The notes beneath the pieces were generated by a model. It saw only the letters and a list, made by a program, of their open reading frames with translations. It did not search any database and was not told the origin of the DNA. The translations under genes were made by a program, and so were the position numbers. This document shows, one piece after another, positions 37,571 to 50,045 of a stretch of 64,000 nt of DNA. This DNA comes from Holothuria scabra (lineage: Eukaryota > Echinodermata > Holothuroidea > Aspidochirotida > Holothuriidae). Each line of letters starts with the position of its first letter. The stretch's first letter is position 1. Where the stretch lies: the NCBI GenBank assembly GCA_037179385.1, contig CM074180.1:29741455-29805454 (forward strand), written 5' to 3'.

Positions 37571-39162
37571 CTCTGACATGTTCTACTGTAAATCCTGGTG
37601 CTTCCTATTATGCTTCCTAGCTATTATTATGTGGAAGCATGAGGTTAAGAAACCTAGTTTGACAAAGAATTCATTAGAATTTTTAAAAAATTTTGAAAGT
37701 TATTGAAGTTACCATTTTTCTTCGACAATCAGATTGTGAGACACTGTGGAGATCAGTTAGGAACGTGGGACATGCCCATTTTTTCAGAAATCCTAGTTTT
37801 TTAAGATTTTCCTTTAGAAGGGGGGGTGGGATGGATTAGAGCATGTTAGAAATATGATGGACTCTCAAGAAAATGTTACACACATTGGATTATTCTTTGA
37901 TGGTTTGAAACTCAAAGTTGAATGATGCAGTAAATGTGAATTACTTTTCAATTATTGGTATGGTGAAATCCCTTAATCATCAATAATATCAAGATTTGAG
38001 AATCAAAACTACAGTAGAATGAAATGCTTGCCCAAGTTTATATACATAGGAGTTCAGCTATACCTTCAGCTACAAGCTACAGTAGTTTCAGGTTTCTTTC
38101 CATTAGTCTATTATTGTGTGAAAAAGCTCAATTTTTCATTTAAATATGTCCTGCTGCATCAATTACCTCTACCATGTCTGTTTTCACATTTTTGCAAGTG
38201 TACCCATTCCATGGTGGCCTCAAATCCCCCTAATCCTCTGTTTATTGTGTCTTCTGAATAGTGTGTCGGACTTCTCAATTATTCCTCTCCCATCTTCTTC
38301 AAATAAGTAGGAAGTTTTCACTCAACATAGGAAATGCAATTAAATTCGGCAAACTTTTGGCAAGATCCTCTTACCATTGTATGGCAACCAGCTAAAGGAG
38401 TGGTTTCTTAGGATGTAAATCATTTATATTAGATTCCATAAGTGTGTACTGTTGCATAGCAAAAGTGAAAGGTGGTTTAGAATGCACTAACCTCAAAGAT
38501 TGACTGGATGACTGTAGGGTAATAAAGTATGTTTACATAGGGACACTTGACTGGACTGTCCAGCTTGTTTGAAATTTCTTTATTAGGTTGGAGATATGAA
38601 ACAATATTTTCCCTGATACTTTAAAGCATTCCAAAGACAAGTAAAAACGGTTGCTATCTTTCAGACCAGTGAGTTGGTCATCAACTTGGGACCACATGAC
38701 ACTTTTGTAGCTTTTCTACATCCAGTTGTTAAGAAATGTTAATTAGTGCTCTGGGTTTATTTTTTCTTCATGTTTCATGGCTTGTGTTTAATAGGTATAG
38801 GTTTGGGTTGAATAAATCTCTGGAGTTTGCTAGGAAAATATCATTCAGAAGATATTCAAGAGCAGTATGTTCATGATCAGATATATTGTTGCAACACTGT
38901 AAGTACAACCAACATATCTGCTTCAGATACTGCTGTTGCAAGGTTTTAAAGTTTTCTGCACTACAAAAGTAAAAATTCCCATATCAGTTAGTGCAGTGTT
39001 GTGTCTTGAATATTGAGATATAGATTATTTTGCATGCTGTTTCCTCTAATCAGATGGTCAGGATTTTTCTCCTTATAGGGTACGGAGAGGGACTTAGCCT
39101 TTTAAATGAAAGAAAAGGTTGTATTAATAGACAGCCACTGAGTCTTAACTCACACTTTCGAT

Positions 39163-39389
39163 TTAGTTAGTTAAATGGAGTTTTACGGCCCAGTTTCCAA
39201 CCAATAGGTTAAGTCGAGCGAACCATGGCTTTTTATTCAGTTTTGATTTACTGGCTAGTTTTCCCTGCTCCACTGGTTGTGCTAAGCACCCAGCACAATG
39301 GCAGAAGATTATGACCAGTGCAGGACTCAAACTCCCAACCTCCCAACTGCTAGTCAGATGCTCTGACCACTTAACCATGTAGTCGATCC
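39163..39389 (-). mobile_element. tRNA-derived SINE (copy 5, reverse)
   Basis: The - strand shows a head with GGAGTTTGAGTCC as box B, a gap over the GGAACC block, CAGTAAATCAAAACTG in place of the usual body, then AACCTATTGGTTGGAAACTG, GCCGTAAAACTCC and ATTTAACTAACTAAA. Confidence 0.65.
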
Positions 39390-40868
39390 CGACAAAATGC
39401 AATTAGATTTAGTGACCCTTGTCCTGGTCCCCCCTAGTTTGGCTGGCTATTGATCTCTTGACCTGCTTTGATTTTTTTCATGTCATTTACATCCCATCTT
39501 GTACATTGGTTAGTATGTGTTGAGATCATATCCTCATATTAACCGAAATTTATGTAATTAAATTGTTTGGCCTACATGCCATGCCATCCTTTTGTCACCA
39601 AGGTGTAAATTTTGTACTTATGTTACCTTCTTGGTTATATTGTTTCAAAAAAAAAAAGCTTAGTAAATCATTTATTACATAAAAATTTAAGTATTCTTGA
39701 CTAATTGTTAGACATCAACAGAGTATGATTGAGAGAAAGGCCTTTTATAGGAGACGAGAAAAGATCTGGTAGATACATTTAATCAGTACCTTATATCCGA
39801 AGAGGAGATTAAGAGGGGGCTTGAGCAAACATAAAACTTAGGGGATGTACATTACCATCCATCATTCACTCCTAATTAGCACAGATACAATGACAAATAT
39901 TTTAAACTCTCCACCAGTACACATTTGGTACAGGTTAATCATGCAGAGTGTCCATGCATTGCCTGTAGTGGCATGATTTATGACTCTCTTGGCCTTTCAC
40001 GGGAGAAGTATCCTCTATGCATCAGGCTGATTACAGATCTCGCTTTTTACGTTTGATACAAAATTGATTCTTATTTCATATCTTGTGACTCATACTTTCA
40101 TCAGTGCTGATTGGCTGTAACAAAACAATTTATTGAGTATTATTTTACTTAAACAAGGATTGACGTTTGAAGCAAGTATACACTTTCAAAGCCTATTAAA
40201 TATTTTATAAATCCTGGGAATCAGTGTGGAAGTTAACTTTGCATGGCATGTACATCATGATCAATGTCATCAACTTGTCACATACATGACAAATCATTTC
40301 ATCCTAAAGTAACTGTTGAAAATTCAGTGCAAATTTTGAAATGTTCTTCGAAAACAGTGATATACAGCCCGGTCGTATATTGGTTCCCTACGGAGTTGGC
40401 ACCGTACGTACTATTTTACTGTAGTTTATATTGTAATCATAAATGTGGCCTGTCAGTGTAGCAACAGCGCAACCAGCTCAATTGATTTTAATAGTTACAT
40501 AAGAATGTATAGAATGAATACTTACAGCCTCTCTTTTTTATGACTTCTATTAGGCAAACTTTGAAGTATTTGGTGTGATTTACTTGCCTTCATGTATTTT
40601 CATTAGTCTAATTTATAAAAATTTGTCTCGGTCTCTGACTGAATGTTAATAATGGCTTCAAAGTACATTTGTGCTAGTGCCATGTGAGATGGTTTGGTAT
40701 TAATTGCACATATGTTATTATATTTCTGTTGATGTGTATGGTATGCGTACATAGCAGTAGAAAGGTCGTTAGTGGAATGCATGTTTGTGGTATACTTTTG
40801 CAAATGATGAGGTTTGAGGCCCAGAAGGTATAAACTTATCTCTCAAATTTGTTTTAATAATGCCCATA

Positions 40869-41019
40869 GACCTATTTCCAGATAACGATTACAAAGGATT
40901 GTGGGATAGAGTTTTGGTGTTTGTCATTTTCATCAATGGCATTTTACTGTTGTGAAAATTGACATACATCCAAACTCTATCCCACAATTCATTGTACAAT
41001 TGCTATTTGGAAACAGGTC
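40869..41019. mobile_element. 151-base near-palindromic MITE, TA-flanked
   Basis: Arms of about 60 bases: GACCTATTTCCAGATAACG to GATTGTGGGATAGAGTTT, and inverted GACCTGTTTCCAAATAGC to AATTGTGGGATAGAGTTT. TA lies on each side. The RNA would fold into one long hairpin. Confidence 0.72.
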
Positions 41020-41384
41020 TATAGGGAAGTCATTTTTCAGATTTTTGAATTTAAAAAGAAAGACACGTTACACAATGCTTTTACAAAATCATGTATGTGG
41101 TAGTGCTATCATCCCACATTTAAAATTAAATGAAACTGTACACCAAAAAGGTTTAGGACTCTTTATTTGCATGGTTTTACCAGATTGAGTAAACAGTGAC
41201 GAGTGTTTTGTTGACATAGGAATCCATAGAATTTTTATTGTGTTTTGAATGTATTTTAAAACATTACAATGTACATTGCCCCCCTACTTTCCTCCTATTC
41301 ACATCACATATGTATTCCCCACTTACCCTGGTGAACTAATAGCACCGAGAGAGAGGGTGCCCTTGTTCCCAAGGAGGAGCAAGG

Positions 41385-41652
41385 TGGCCCTCGATCATCC
41401 TCTTCTCACTTACAGTACCACCAGACTGGTGTATTTGCAACTTTTTTTGCCCTTGGTTTTTCTCTTGGAATTTGTTTCCTGTTGGACCTTTCTCCCATTT
41501 GGAGTGGTTTTTTGATGGCCTGCCTCTTTCTTTGACAGTTTCTGGTGGTTACAATGAGTATAATAAGTATCCTTTTACTTTTGGGAGTTTTTCAGGTCCT
41601 GTTGTTTTCCCATCCCTTTGATTTGGTGTTAGAGGATGATCAAGGGCGACTG
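41385..41652. repeat. Inverted pair GAGGATGATC(A/G)AGGGC
   Basis: GCCCTCGATCATCCTC (41388-41403) and GAGGATGATCAAGGGC (41631-41646) face each other with about 230 T-rich bases between, possibly the ends of a small degraded element. Confidence 0.4.
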
Positions 41653-42982
41653 CTCTTGTCCTTTATAGGCCCAACTGTGACACATAGTAATTTGGCATTA
41701 GAAGACCCAAATGTCCTCTTCTGGCGGGAGGGTAGGGCGACCAGGAATGGGGAGGATCAGAAGGGACCAGTTTCACCCCTTGTGACCACAAAGAGAATTA
41801 TTGTCATCCATACTCTCTTCTTTGGAATAACTTTCATTTAAAAACCAACCAGTGCAGAAACTGAATGCATTAGTCCCTGCTTTGTAAGTAAAGTGCAATG
41901 GTTGAAGTCAAAGTGTTGGTCATTATCTTAGATGATTGTTGCTGAGAAAGCTGAATAGTTTTGGCAGGTTCAATCAATCTTTAAATTACATTTCAGTCAA
42001 GGAGAGGTTACCTTTCAAATTACCTTTTCTAAATTGTTTGTATTTACAATTAAAAAAGCACACTATACCATACGTAACGAAAAAAATATTTGATTTAATC
42101 GTTTCTGACGTTCCTGCCTGACCGTGATATTTAAATAGTTAATGTCATAGAGGTATATTAAATAATCCTATGTGTACTTAACACATTAACTGTAGATTGA
42201 CAGAACAGGGTAGGAAAACATGTCAGGCCAATTGACATGTTAGAACAGATCTCACTTGAAATATGCCACCCAAATAATGTCAATTAAATTTTGATGAAAA
42301 ATATGTCAGAACTCATTTGTGTTTTGTTGATCGTTAACAATCCTTCAAATCCAGAGGCATTGAAGCATTGACATGGCATTTCTAAAATCAACTTATTTGT
42401 TCAATAAAAGCAGATTTCTTTCTTTACTGAGCTATAAATTGGCCTCACTTAAATTGGGTAATGTGCTGTGAGGAAGCAGTTTGCACTTTGAATTATAAAC
42501 AGTGGAAAACCAGAGGAGGTCAAAGGGATTTCAGGATATAGGGCAATAAATGGAAAGCGTCAAATAATGCATTGCTTTTCAATTAACACTCAGTGTGACT
42601 ACAGGGTATGATAAAAGCTTAGAAATTTACTCCATTCAAAATCCTTGCACTGAATGGTTCAATATTGATGCATGATTTTTAAGTTTCATTCACTGAAAGC
42701 TATTAGAAATGAGACGATGTCCTCCAAAGAACTTGCATCAGTTGTACTGATGTTAATGAACTCTTGTTGGCGTAAAATTTTCATTGTTTGGATAAATTAT
42801 CACCTCAGTGTGGTGTATAGTTAAATCACAGATGTTCATATTTATCTAGATGTAATAAACTAAATGGTTGATATCCTTGTTCAGTAGCATTTACTTTTAG
42901 TGAGGCAAATTAAAGTTATTGATGCTATTAACTCTGTTTATTATCACTCTGGGTTAAATGTTAAAAAGGACATTGCTCTTAA

Positions 42983-43613
42983 AGGCCCAATTTTCTCACC
43001 CCAAACAGTTCTTATTTCCTTTACCTCCTTACTCAAAGGGCCATACCTCTCACCCCCAAACTACAATTTTAGTACAGGGGTACCAAAATTCTCAATTGGC
43101 TCCACTCTTTGATTAACAGCTAATTCAAACAATGCAGAGTACCAAAGCTTATATTACACATCATGAACGGTACTGAGAGTGTTTTGAGTACATAAATTGA
43201 GTTTTTCTATACTCATCTTGAAGCAATAAACTGAGATTGTATCTGGATGAGGATGAATTTCAGACAGTTGTTGGAGGGGCTTCAGTAAGAAGGGCAGGAG
43301 AATTGGTTCTGTTTGGGGTGAGAGAAGTGGCCCTTTAAAGGGGCTCAATGAAAACAGTGAGCTTTCAATTACACCCCACCTGAATTGTCTGAAATTCATC
43401 CTCTTTCAGGTGCAATCTAAGTTAATTGCTTCAGGGTGACTATAGAAGACCAACGTGTATAAATGAAAACACTCCCAGTACAGTTCATGCTATGTAATAT
43501 AAGCTTTGATATTCTGCATTGTTGGCAATAGCAGCCAATCAAAGAGCTGAGCCAGTAGAGAACTTCTGTAGATTACTACAAGAATTGTAGTTTGGGGTGA
43601 CAGGGCAGATCCT
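42983..43613 (-). mobile_element. Family B MITE (copy 8, outer element of a second nest)
   Basis: TTAA flanks at 42979-42982 and 43614-43617. The left arm (AGGCCCAATTTTCTCACCCC) is broken at 43036 by copy 9 and resumes after 43338 with CTGAATTGTCTGAAATTCATC and the rest of the reverse-orientation body. Confidence 0.7.
43037..43334 (+). mobile_element. Family B MITE (copy 9, inserted inside copy 8)
   Basis: A near-intact 298-base copy starting AGGGCCATACCTCTCACCCC and ending GGGGTGAGAGAAGTGGCCCT. The flanks are TCAA on the left and TTAA on the right. Confidence 0.75.
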
Positions 43614-43811
43614 TTAAGATGAACCCAACACAGCATCAAAGAATGTAGCTTATTCAGTATTACACTGTTCAGTCTCATCAATAAGCTCTGGCAATAGCTT
43701 CATCTCCTGAAAATATAGTTCATTAGAAGTGTCATCAAAATTGCAGTTCTGGACAGTTAAGGTGAACAAAGCTACTCTGAAGCAACAAATAACTGAGGAA
43801 CTTCATTTCTT

Positions 43812-44088
43812 GAACAGTACCAATTCTCTTAACCTTCTTACTGAAGCCGCTCCCACAATTGTCTGAAATTCATCCTCATCCAGATACAATCTCAGTTTAT
43901 TGCTTCAAGGGGAGTAAAGAAATAATCAATTTTTATAATCAAAACACTCTCAGTACTGTTCATGCTGTGTAATATAAGCTTTGGTACTCTTCATTGTTTG
44001 AATTAGCTGTCAATCAAAGAGCTGAGCAAATTGAGAATTTTGGTACCTCCGTACCAAAATTGTAGTTTGGGGTGAGAGGTTTGGCCCT
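43812..44088 (-). mobile_element. Family B MITE, left end truncated (copy 10)
   Basis: The body starts at AACAGTACCAATTCTCTTAACC without the AGGG terminus and ends GGGGTGAGAGGTTTGGCCCT, followed by TTAA (44089-44092), which also borders the family C copy at 44093. Confidence 0.7.
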
Positions 44089-44092
44089 TTAA

Positions 44093-44215
44093 AGGGGAAA
44101 AGCAGTCAGACCAAACTTGTTTCTTGAATATTTCATATTCAAAGTAAAACAATGCATTACTCCTTCTAAATTTCACAATTTAATGAGAAAAACATTGTCA
44201 CATAACTAACAAGAG
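44093..44215 (+). mobile_element. Family C MITE, truncated (copy 4)
   Basis: Starts AGGGGAAAAGCAGTCAGACC directly after the TTAA that ends family B copy 10. It keeps AAATTTCACAATTTAATGAG and TTGTCACATAACTAACAAG, then decays. Confidence 0.5.
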
Positions 44216-45904
44216 CCATTCATAATACAGACATATCCAACAGTCAAGTGATGGTCTGATTTATGTGTTCATAACTGCATGGGTCAAATTCTTTGCCTCT
44301 CTGTATCATGGATGGTTTTACACTTAAAAACCATTTGATTCCTTCAGTTTCACTTCATATGAGGTTTAAAATTGTGTAGAATTGAAACAGTTTAAAGGCA
44401 TATTCTGGAGACAAAATCCCTTAACTTTAAAATAAGCAGAAAAATTTTCTCTTTCAGAAGGTGAAAACTGCATTCCAATAGCTTGTAGCGTTCGGAAGAT
44501 ACAAATTTTTAAAGAATTGGAAATTTTTCTTGGGATTTGATGCATCATGGGAAATCTGTGATGTCATTGTGGCACATTAATTTGACATTGCATTCAATTT
44601 ATTTTTAATTATGATGCCCATGCAGGCAATATTAAGCAACATTGTTGGTTGTGCCCTAGATATGGTAAAGGGTAATGCTAGATCTACAGGAAAAGATATT
44701 CAAACATTCCAACAGTATCAAATTTCAAGGACAAACAGGATGTTCAATTATAAAGAAAAACAAAAGGAATTTGAAGCAATGTGCCCACATTACATAACTT
44801 TCTGCAGCTTTGTTGAAGAGCAGATGTATTTTTCAACAAAAATAACCCATCGTTAAAGTGAAATATCTTGAGTTAGGAAAATGGTATTGTGATAGGGTTT
44901 GAAGGACATGGTGTGGAATATTTTTGTTTTTCTTACAAGACGGAGGGGAAAAGCCACCAGAACATGCCTTTAAGACTGATGGACCCCACCAATGGCAGAC
45001 TTAACCAGCTACCTTGGTTTGTCAATGGGATAGACTACAACACTAATCTAAAGTGGGGTGACTCCACCATTCCACAGAATCTGTGCTTGCTTTCCTCCCT
45101 ATGCAGGCTTCCTCTCGGAATGAATCTTTCCTCCAAGTTTGAAATATTTCATCATGCACTCTGTGCTTTTGCCCCGGATTGTTTAATTCATCTTTGGGAT
45201 TTAAGAGACCAAATGAGATTCCCTTTTCCTCTTATCAAGCCACAATCCTCTCATTTTTTGCATCTATCTGCCTCTAAGTAGCCATCCTAGAAGCTATTTA
45301 AAGAACACTGTGTACTGTTTCAACTTAAGTCCTGTGGGGCTGACTTTGGCAAACAGAGCTGAAGAAGGCCATGCTTTATGTACAGCTGAAGATGATTTTA
45401 AATTGAAAAGGTCTGTTGCAATTGAAAGTTTGTCTGCCATGGAATTGAAATGAATTTACATGTGTGTAAGACTTTGTTTCATGTATCTTCTAGAACATTT
45501 AACCTTTTACTGGGAAAGAGATCGTATGCATTCAAGCTTAAAACTGCCTGCCTGTCATACAGTTATTGAAATTCAATGTTTGGTATGAACCTACATAAAG
45601 AAGAACTGACAGAATCGTTAATTGTTTCCAACAGTAGTAAATGGGTTTGAGTGAGTTATTATCTTCGGGAATCAGTACACAGCAGGGATGTCTCCATGAA
45701 GACTCTGGAGTTGGGCCAATTATACAAACAAATGGCAGTTTGATGAGAGCACTTTCAACTGGATACAGATATTAAATCAGTGCTATGACTTATTTTTGTA
45801 ATATTGATTACAAACTTTTATGAAATGGTGGTAGCTGTGATCTCAAACTTTGAAATAATATCGTTGCAAGAATTTTGTATGGTATAAGTAGAGAATAAAC
45901 TCCC

Positions 45905-46018
45905 CCCTCCCCCCCAACTGCAATTTTTGTAGTAGCCTACAGAAATTCTTAATTGGCTCAACTCTTAGATTGATAGCTAGTTCAAATGCAAAGTTTCAAA
46001 GCTTAAATTGCAGAGTCT
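45905..46018 (+). mobile_element. Family B MITE half (copy 11)
   Basis: Only the left half is kept: CCCAACTGCAATTTTTGTAG, GAAATTCTTAATTGGCTC, TAGATTGATAGC and GTTTCAAAGCTTAAATT. Confidence 0.5.
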
Positions 46019-47074
46019 TTCCCCATTTACAGGGCACTTCTGTTAAAAATGTTTCAAACACATTTCAAGAGATGAAAACATGTTGTTCTGACAGAATATG
46101 GGGTATTTAATGTAAAACTTAAAAGGGTATCTCCTCATAGCAGTCTTGTCTGTGTGCGGTCTCGTTCCTATTTGCTGAAATGGAACATATGATTCTTTTA
46201 GATATTAAAGTATCACTGCAGCTTCAAAGATTTCTTGTCTATAATATCTTTTTATGTGGCATGTTGCAGATGCCTGCCTATTCACAAGGTTTAGGTAGAA
46301 TGCTGTTGAGTGATTCTAAATTAACAAATGTATTTTCCACTAGACTTGTCCTATTGAAGCCTTACAAACAGATGATGATCCTAACAACAATGTCAGTTTT
46401 AACAATTGACTACACAGGGATGGGAAATATTGGTGTGAAGAGGTTCTTGGTAACAAAAGTGTTTTCTAAATGTAGCCCTCTTGAGTATGCCACATAAGAC
46501 ACTGTTAATTCACTCAAACCTCAAGTGGGACTCTTAATTCCCTAGGGTGGATTTAAACCTTTTCCAAAGTTATCCATCCTTTGTGGATCAGGACAAGAGA
46601 GAAAAGGAATCAATGTAGTGATTCCTTCTCATCTCTTAATGCTTTTAAGAAAGTGAAAAGATGTGGGGGTATGTCACTGACAGTCCATCCAATGGTTGAA
46701 TTGGGTCCAACTGATGGCTGAATGGAGTCCCTTCCATACCAATTACCTCCCTATTGTTGAGGAGTAATCCCGTGTGGCCTTGCCATGAGATACTGATATG
46801 CTGTCAGCTTGGCTATCAAATAGAACCCTAATGGAATAATACAATTAGTTATCTCAAAAAGGTTAGCTTTTAATCACTCCCTTTCATAGCATACTCTGGC
46901 TTCCGCCACTGAAATTAGCCTAAGGTATAAGCAGGGTTCTAAATTGATTGCTCTTGTACAGAAAGTAAGACCAACTGTAGAATCCACCCTGATCCCCTTT
47001 CCAATGTGATAAAATCCATCAGCAGTGTTATAGACAGCACATTGAATCCCACCACTTATTACAAGTTCGTTTAA

Positions 47075-47329
47075 TGCATGCAAGAGCAGTCCCCCCAGTT
47101 TGAAGTTGTGCAATAGACTCCTGTTTCATGATTGGCTGGTGAGAGAGTCATGTGATAACATTGTTCTCTTCAAATATGAAATTTACAAGTAGTAATTGCT
47201 TGGTTTACCTTGAATATGCAATAGTGAAGTCATAAAATATGAAGAAAGATAGTTTGAAGAGAGATAAGAAAAAAATTGTGAGATTTAGCTGTTGCTATAA
47301 AACAAATTTTAGGAGGCTGTTCTTGACCG
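47075..47329 (-). mobile_element. Family C MITE (copy 5)
   Basis: Bounded by TTAA at 47071-47074 and 47330-47333. The left end GCAAGAGCAGTCCCCCCAG and the right end AGGCTGTTCTTGACCG are inverted relatives. The middle has TTCATGATTGGCTGGTGAG and GTCATGTGATAACA. Confidence 0.6.
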
Positions 47330-47837
47330 TTAACTCTAAAAGCTATCATCTACTTTGCTATATCTTCTGACTGTGAGTTGATGGATATACAGTGCTTTTC
47401 TACACACCTTGGATAATTGATTGTTGTGCCATTTAACATTTTAGTTGTTAATATGTCATAGGCTTGCAAAGTCAAGCATAGATTTAATAATTGATGATGT
47501 TTTACTCTTCTGTTTACAGATCATTTGTAGACAGCTAGGTGATCATGTATCTGATTCCCAGAGATGTGTATCAATTTGTCTCGATTTAGACGTACATCTC
47601 ATGTGGTGTGTGTCAAAATTCCAAGAGGTTAAAGCATTGCAGTTGGATATTAATTGCCTTTTTACATTAAGAGGACAGAGACTAATTGCTTTAACACAGT
47701 AATTCATTGACTTGAATGTTGCATTTCCATGTTGGTGAAAAACTTAAATGTAATAAAGAAAATGAATGTAGAATAATTGGAAAAGATTTACTTCCAAAGG
47801 TCTTTTTATTGGTAGGATCAGCTTTATGCAATGGTCT

Positions 47838-48068
47838 AACTGCATGGTGAAGTAGTTAAAGCATTTGACTTGGGGCCTCGGGGTATGGAGTTTAACCCCT
47901 GGCTTGGTCATTCTGAAGATTTTCACAATGAAACTGCGATTGTGCTTGATGCTCAGCATAAGCAATGGAAGTTGGGAAAACAAGCCAGTGAGCCACAACT
48001 GTAAGAAAGATCATGACTGGCCCAACTTTAACCAGTTGGTTAGAAACTGAGCTGTAAAATCTCATCAT
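47838..48068 (+). mobile_element. tRNA-derived SINE (copy 6)
   Basis: The head GGTGAAGTAGTTAAAGCA with GAGTTTAACCCC as box B is followed by GCTCAGCATAAGCAATGG, AACAAGCCAGTGAGCCACAA, CAGTTGGTTAGAAACTGAG and TGTAAAATCTCATC. The head is more tRNA-like than in the other copies. Confidence 0.65.
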
Positions 48069-48903
48069 AGAACTTTATGCAATGACAATGACAATGCATC
48101 TTATTGTATTAAAAGATCAGTCAATTTGACCAGTACTCATGGTACTAGAATCAGTGGGAAGTCCCATACTGTAAGAAGGTTGATATTTTGAAACAAACTT
48201 TATTGAAAAAAAATCCAGAAATGAAATACATTTCCTGAGTAGATTCCATTTGTATAAATTCTTTGGCTCACAGACTCTTAGTGTGACTTAATGCAATTTA
48301 ATTCGAAAAAAAAAAAAAATTTTTTTGAACATGGTTAGGTCACCTTAATTATATTCATTTTAATTATTGTGAATATTCTTGTAAATAACATAGAATTCTC
48401 CCCTTTCATATGAAATTTGTTGGTCCAAACATCAAAACACATCATTGCTTTGTAGACCTGTGAAACTTAACTGAGTTTGTTAAAATGGAGGAGGAGGGGG
48501 GGGGGTGGATGAAAAAAAATACACACCTTGCACTGCAAAAAATAGCACTAGGCCTATCCAATTTAATAATATGTAGTTTGTGTTATACCACTGCACATTT
48601 CTTTTCTGTTGATCAACATGACAGTAGAAAGTTATCCAGGCTGACTGTGTTTGGTAAGCTGTTTGTGCATATTTACATTGATTGAATGAAAGATAGCTGT
48701 AAATTTGTTTGGAAAAGTCCCACAGATCAATGACTTAAACCCATTGGCATCTGAATGGTTCCCAGTAGGTATACTAACCAGATCAGTGCTTGGATTTCAG
48801 CCCTCAAAGTTTCCCCTTCAATCTGGCTGTGTGTCACAGCTTGAATGGCCAGGACCTGCCGAGAGGAGCTCTATGGATGATTGACATATGTCAGTCATTC
48901 CCC

Positions 48904-49034
48904 TAATCGGGATTACTTTTCCTTCACCAATGGGGGTTTAAAAGCTCAGTTACAAGCTAGTTACTCAAATTAACTGGAGCGGCAGTAAAACAGGTATAAA
49001 AGTGGAGACTGGATTCTGTCTGTAGGTGCAGTCA
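48904..49034 (+). promoter_or_regulatory. Candidate internal promoter: homeodomain-like site, CCAAT box, TATA box
   Basis: Three core-promoter motifs lie in normal order and spacing: TAATCGGGATTA (48904-48915, an inverted pair resembling K50 homeodomain sites), ACCAATGG (48926-48933) and TATAAAAG (48995-49002). A start site about 30 bases after the TATA box would fall near 49025-49034, where GCAGTCAG resembles an initiator. The segment looks less AT-rich than the surrounding intron. It sits about 1.7 kb upstream of exon 50728-50920 and just before an ATG-bearing candidate exon. Single motifs like these occur by chance; the arrangement is the evidence. Confidence 0.3.
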
Positions 49035-49048
49035 GACTGTGACAGTTG

Positions 49049-49110
49049 ATGGAAATGTTTGTCTATATGGATCCATACAAACCCTTCAGGGTTCGGGATG
49101 TACTTTCAGA
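49049..49110 (+). CDS. Candidate alternative first coding exon of the KIF26-like gene
   Basis: An ATG at 49049, about 20 bases after the predicted start site, opens 20 codons (MEMFVYMDPYKPFRVRDVLS) and then leaves GA before the donor CAGA|gtaagaac. Exon 50728-50920 begins with A, so splicing gives a Glu codon and continues in the correct frame into AAQKLNL. The 1,617-base intron between them is short for this gene. The predicted product would lack everything encoded by exon 23488-23687 and start shortly before the motor. The phase fit has a one-in-three chance of being accidental. A frame starting at GTG 49039 also overlaps this segment but does not join the gene in phase. Confidence 0.28.
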
Positions 49111-50045
49111 GTAAGAACAGTTCTTTCTGCTTATCTTTGTGCATGCTCTTTTCAATTAAATCAAACTGTAACTATTGGCCGTATTTTTTACATCAAAGTT
49201 CACTCTTTACGTCTTGTTTTTCTTCAAATTTATCTTGATTTCCCTGTGGTGTTGTTAAGTTTTTCACAGAGAATCAATTAATCAAGAGTTATATGCAATG
49301 TAAGGAATCTGATATAAGATAATGTAATGGAAGGAAATGTTGGTAATAATTATTTAGAAACAGAATGCCCATTAAAAAAAAAAGATATGGTTTCTTTTTA
49401 AAAAACAAAACATTTTATTTCTTTTTATAGCTGGGAATGCTTGAAATATAAACTATTGTGTTTCAAGTTTACAAAATAATTAGGAAAAAAATGTATTTGA
49501 CTTAGTGAAATTCTGTGTTGAGGATAATATCCTTGGTTTGTGTTGTGAACTAATGGAAGAGGCGTCATTTTTGTATTCTGAAAAGCTTTGAAGGTGAGAA
49601 TTATAAGGATGTAGGAAACAACAGACATCTGAAATCAAATCAAGCTTTTGCACTTGGATGATTTTTAAAGTTAATTCAATTTAACTATAGATTTCAACAT
49701 ATGCAATGGAGTGAAATGAATCTTATTAACCTGCTGTGTAATACCATATATTTGGTTGCAAATGGTGGCCTTCTTTAACTATAGACCTTATGCGTAAACA
49801 TCACACTGACATAGTTTTGGAGAGAATGGATGACCATGTGGTCGCATGTATTAGGCACATATTAGGCTTATGGAAGTATTGGACTGGTTGACAAACCAGC
49901 TGTTTGCATATATCGGTGTAACTTGCAATGTTCCATACACATGCTCTTCCAAAGGAGGGCATAGTTTTTGTTCTGTGACACAATAAGCATAAGGTATATA
50001 AAACAAACCTATCCTGTGGGGATAAATTTGTGTTGACAAGGGTTG

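Noticed and set aside
41249..41841. Two adjacent + strand open frames of 88 and 98 codons
   Set aside because: They cover an inverted pair and T-rich DNA, with no domain and different frames.
44889..45281. 130-codon open frame on the + strand
   Set aside because: No recognisable domain, no clear splice sites matched to it and ordinary AT-rich surroundings; a frame of this length is expected by chance in 64 kb.
46604..46626. Hairpin AAGGAATCA / TGATTCCTT
   Set aside because: A nine-base stem is expected by chance in a window this size, and nothing around it matches the element ends at 17097.
47520..47636. Possible exon with IICRQLGDHVSD, reminiscent of SRCR domains (CRQLG)
   Set aside because: The acceptor is good, but the remaining SRCR landmarks are missing, the donor (GAG|gttaaa) is poor and its open phase does not fit the gene.
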